From: Hyphomicrobiales bacterium
GTDB lineage: Bacteria > Pseudomonadota > Alphaproteobacteria > Rhizobiales > Rhizobiaceae
Assembly: GCA_900471525.1 (NCBI GenBank)
Contig: UCEZ01000022.1
Location: forward strand, 3,716-67,715
DNA: 64,000 nt
Reading direction: 5' to 3'
The translations under genes were made by a program, and so were the position numbers. Positions within the stretch are counted from its first letter, which is position 1, and each line of letters starts with the position of its first letter. Positions 62,755 through 64,000 of this stretch are shown piece by piece. The notes beneath the pieces were generated by a model that was not told where the DNA came from, made no database searches, and saw only the letters and a program-made list of their open reading frames with translations.

Positions 62755-64000
62755 ATGCGCAAAACGGTTCTGAACGCCCTCGGGAAAACCCTGTTTTACA
62801 GTGATAGTTCAACCGGATTCTTTTCGGCGACCGGCTCCGGCCCGACCTTATATGGAACGGCGGGCAATGATTCCATGTGGGGTGATAGCGCCGTAAACGT
62901 CACGATGATCGGTGGAACGGGCGACGATATCTACTATCTCTATTCCGCGATCAACCGGGCCTATGAGGCAGTCGGGCAGGGCATCGACACCATCAGCACC
63001 TGGATGAGCTATACTCTGCCAGCAAATTTCGAAAACCTGACCGTTACCGGCAATCTGCGCTATGCCTTCGGAAATTCCGCCGACAACATCATCAAAGGTG
63101 CCTCAGGGCGGCAGACGCTGGACGGCGGCGATGGCAATGACGTGCTCATCGGCGGTGCCGGTGCGGATACCTTCATTTTCACCAAGGGCAACGGCAGCGA
63201 TCTGATCACCGATTTCGCCGCTGATGACATCGTCCGGCTGAACGACTACTCGCTGACATCCTTTGATCAGCTCCTTGATAACGTCACGCAGGAGGGGGCA
63301 AATCTGCGCCTTGATCTCGGCGATGGGGAAAGCCTGGTCTTTGCCAATAAGGCGGTTGCTGATCTGAATGCCGGTCAATTCGAACTGAGTCTGGACCGCT
63401 CAGCCTTGACGCAGACGTTCAACGATAACTTCAACACGCTTCAGCTGGTCAATGGGACGAGCGGTGTGTGGGAAGCAAAATACTGGTGGGCGCCGGAGAA
63501 GGGCGCTACCCTGTCGGGCAACGGCGAACTTCAGTGGTATGTCAATCCGCTCTATGCGCCGACCTCCGCCGCCAACCCTTTTTCCATCAATAACGGCGTA
63601 TTGACGATCACGGCGGAACAAACGCCTGCCTCCATCAGCGCCGAGGTCAATGGACACGCCTACACCTCCGGCATGCTGACGACGCACGCGTCCTTTGCGC
63701 AGACCTACGGCTATTTCGAAATCCGCGCCGATATGCCGGATGACAAGGGTGTGTGGCCGGCTTTCTGGCTGCTTCCCGAAGATGGCTCCTGGCCGCCGGA
63801 ACTGGATGTGGTGGAAATGCGCGGCCAGGACCCGAACACGGTGCACGTGACCGTTCACTCGAACGAGACCGGATCGCAGACCTCTGTTTCCACTGCCGTC
63901 AGCGTGTCCGAAACCGAAGGCTTTCACACCTACGGCGTTCTGTGGCAGGAAGATGAGATCGTCTGGTATATCGACGATGTCGCCGTTGCGCGCGCCGATA
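62755..64000 (+). CDS. Secreted GH16 glycanase with N-terminal RTX repeats, ExsH-like (3' end outside window)
   Basis: The frame is open from ATG 62755 (AGGAG upstream) to the window end, 415 codons. Residues ~30-145 hold RTX-type calcium-binding nonapeptides (GTAGNDSMWGD, GGTGDDIYY, GGDGNDVLIGGAGADTF). From about 220 a GH16 domain follows, with catalytic E349-L-D351-V-V-E354. There is no Sec signal; RTX proteins leave by a type I system such as PrsDE. Known relatives in rhizobia (ExsH) cut succinoglycan-type beta-glucans. N-terminal placement of the repeats ahead of the catalytic domain agrees with ExsH. Confidence 0.9.
   Translation, partial: MRKTVLNALGKTLFYSDSSTGFFSATGSGPTLYGTAGNDSMWGDSAVNVTMIGGTGDDIYYLYSAINRAYEAVGQGIDTISTWMSYTLPANFENLTVTGNLRYAFGNSADNIIKGASGRQTLDGGDGNDVLIGGAGADTFIFTKGNGSDLITDFAADDIVRLNDYSLTSFDQLLDNVTQEGANLRLDLGDGESLVFANKAVADLNAGQFELSLDRSALTQTFNDNFNTLQLVNGTSGVWEAKYWWAPEKGATLSGNGELQWYVNPLYAPTSAANPFSINNGVLTITAEQTPASISAEVNGHAYTSGMLTTHASFAQTYGYFEIRADMPDDKGVWPAFWLLPEDGSWPPELDVVEMRGQDPNTVHVTVHSNETGSQTSVSTAVSVSETEGFHTYGVLWQEDEIVWYIDDVAVARAD

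Noticed and set aside
1..64000. CRISPR arrays, tRNA or rRNA genes, insertion sequences and integrases.
   Set aside because: I saw no spaced direct repeats of CRISPR type, no cloverleaf ending in CCA, no rRNA-like segment and no transposase or recombinase reading frame.

Overview
The window looks like an accessory, catabolism-rich stretch of a Rhizobiaceae genome (Rhizobium, Agrobacterium or Sinorhizobium type). This rests on high GC, many ABC uptake operons each next to a dedicated regulator, a classical dctA/dctBD locus, a 108-bp RIME1-like palindromic element and an ExsH-like secreted glycanase. A chromid or megaplasmid location is possible but is inference. I see no rRNA, tRNA, CRISPR array, insertion sequence or phage gene.

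Layout. 1-5200: PotABCD-like ABC operon (last permease cut by the window edge) with a divergent ROK regulator and a 15-bp palindrome between them. 5280-6970: two overlapping esterase genes. 7120-11904: C4-dicarboxylate system, dctD and dctB leftward, dctA rightward behind a perfect sigma-54 promoter. 12059-17126: a small exported protein, then an RND pump and its adaptor. 17303-28122: an L-idonate/gluconate locus with a ribose-type ABC importer, idnO, gntK, a beta-hydroxyacid dehydrogenase, a 2-ketoacid reductase, idnD, a LacI/GntR-like repressor and a gluconolactonase-like gene. Three copies of one operator tie it together.

28150-36041: a LuxR solo with the plant-responsive substitutions in its ligand pocket, flanked by two proline-iminopeptidase-like genes and followed by a peptide-type ABC transporter. 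37142-51687: a sugar ABC system, Gfo/Idh dehydrogenase, MurR/RpiR regulator, SDR, GH20 hexosaminidase, RidA, an NTF2-like protein, two M81 (MlrC-like) metallohydrolases and an MFS exporter; this reads as one regulon for an unidentified amino-sugar conjugate. 51753-53782: XRE-cupin regulator and omega-aminotransferase sharing a 26-bp operator. 53836-60665: a polar-amino-acid-type ABC importer in one operon with a shikimate/quinate dehydrogenase and a dehydroshikimate dehydratase/HPPD-like fusion, with a divergent GntR regulator. 60959-62472: a CmoA-like carboxy-SAM synthase homologue next to a membrane methyltransferase. 62755 to the end: a GH16 glycanase with N-terminal RTX repeats, cut by the window edge.

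The most interesting items are the LuxR-solo/Pip/ABC locus, the double-MlrC amino-sugar cluster, the dehydroshikimate operon with its own importer, and the CmoA-like/membrane methyltransferase pair. Family calls come from reading motifs and overall protein character; no database search was run.
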